Origin: Armatimonadota bacterium | Lineage (GTDB): Bacteria; Armatimonadota; Fimbriimonadia; Fimbriimonadales; Fimbriimonadaceae | Direction of reading: 5' to 3' | Length of the DNA: 6,243 nucleotides | Assembly: GCA_023392285.1 (NCBI GenBank) | Contig: JAEVZK010000103.1 | Coordinates: forward strand, 1 to 6,243 | Shown here: one piece after another, positions 6,154 to 6,243 of the stretch | Layout: every line of letters starts with the position of its first letter | Position numbering within the stretch: the first letter of the stretch is position 1 | Position numbers and translations under genes: made by a program | Notes under the pieces: model-generated | What the model was told of the DNA's origin: nothing | Seen by the model: only the letters and a program-made list of their open reading frames with translations | The model's database searches: none

Positions 6154-6243
6154 ATGGCCGCGTTGTTCAAAAACCCTATCCCGCGAAACTCCTCGGAAGA
6201 TCCTGAGGAGTTTCGCCCTACGTTAATTGAACATCTCGAAGAG
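6154..6243 (+). CDS. tatC: Probable TatC, twin-arginine translocase subunit, N-terminal fragment (cut by window edge)
   Basis: Thirty codons are open to the end of the window, preceded by GGAG at 6147-6150. The visible protein starts MAALFKNPIP and ends with FRPTLIEHLEE. The string HLEE, normally continued as LR, is the cytoplasmic N-terminal signature of TatC just before its first membrane helix. TatC is the polytopic membrane receptor that recognises twin-arginine signal peptides and recruits TatA/TatB to export folded proteins. About 20 residues before that signature is within the range for the family. The identification rests on about seven residues, so it is likely but not certain. It follows the secreted-protein gene by 15 bases and is probably in the same transcript. 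A perfect 12-bp inverted repeat lies within codons 10-21. Confidence 0.65.
   Translation, partial: MAALFKNPIPRNSSEDPEEFRPTLIEHLEE
6183..6216 (+). repeat. Perfect 12-bp inverted repeat inside the start of the putative tatC
   Basis: GCGAAACTCCTC (6183-6194) is the exact reverse complement of 6205-6216, with a 10-base loop. It begins 45 bases after the stop of the preceding gene and sits in the first third of the visible reading frame. No T-run follows, so it is not a canonical terminator. It may be a leftover intergenic stem-loop, an attenuator-like element or chance. Confidence 0.7.

Noticed and set aside
1..6243. Mobile element, CRISPR, tRNA/rRNA or defence system
   Set aside because: No transposase, regularly spaced repeats, tRNA-like cloverleaf or paired defence genes were seen. 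A UvrD-type helicase beside an HD protein could suggest a defence cassette, but the helicase is a standard housekeeping type with a PcrA tail and the HD protein matches a widespread stand-alone family.

Overview
The window looks like an ordinary chromosomal segment of a moderate-GC, Gram-negative-type bacterium. The best guess is Armatimonadota (Fimbriimonas-like). The basis is two consecutive genes ending in the same PEP-CTERM sorting tail (VPEP, then a short Ala/Leu/Gly-rich helix, then RRRK), a form I associate with that phylum. Secreted proteins with AxA|Q signal-peptidase sites and a lipoprotein also fit a diderm. The lineage is inferred from sequence style, not from a marker gene.

Layout, left to right. 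Positions 1-84 are the last 27 codons of a PEP-CTERM protein, followed by a strong stem-loop (101-137). Positions 271-906 (+) hold a complete second PEP-CTERM protein that ends at a clear intrinsic terminator (923-956). From 4508 down to 955 on the minus strand lies a tight three-gene set: a UvrD/PcrA-type DNA helicase, a small predicted lipoprotein of unknown function (15-base gap), and an HD-domain phosphohydrolase (2-base gap). It converges on the PEP-CTERM gene at the terminator. A gap of about 190 bases (4509-4701) separates the helicase from a divergent plus-strand gene at 4702-6138. That gene encodes a secreted protein with an Ig-like N-terminal region and a Gly/Pro/Gln-rich tail. Fifteen bases after it begins a gene cut by the window edge (6154 onward). 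Its 30 visible residues end in LIEHLEE, the start of the signature of TatC, the core membrane subunit of twin-arginine translocation.

Functionally there are two themes. One is the cell envelope: two PEP-CTERM proteins presumably anchored through an exosortase (not in this window), one lipoprotein, one secreted multidomain protein, and TatC. The other is nucleic acid and nucleotide metabolism: the helicase and the HD hydrolase. I see no mobile element, CRISPR array, tRNA or rRNA, and no convincing novel multi-gene system. The most noteworthy signals are small: a perfect 12-bp inverted repeat inside the first codons of the putative tatC, a possibly leaderless start for the helicase, competing hairpins at the PEP-CTERM ribosome-binding site, and protein-level identity of the two PEP-CTERM tails with only silent DNA changes.
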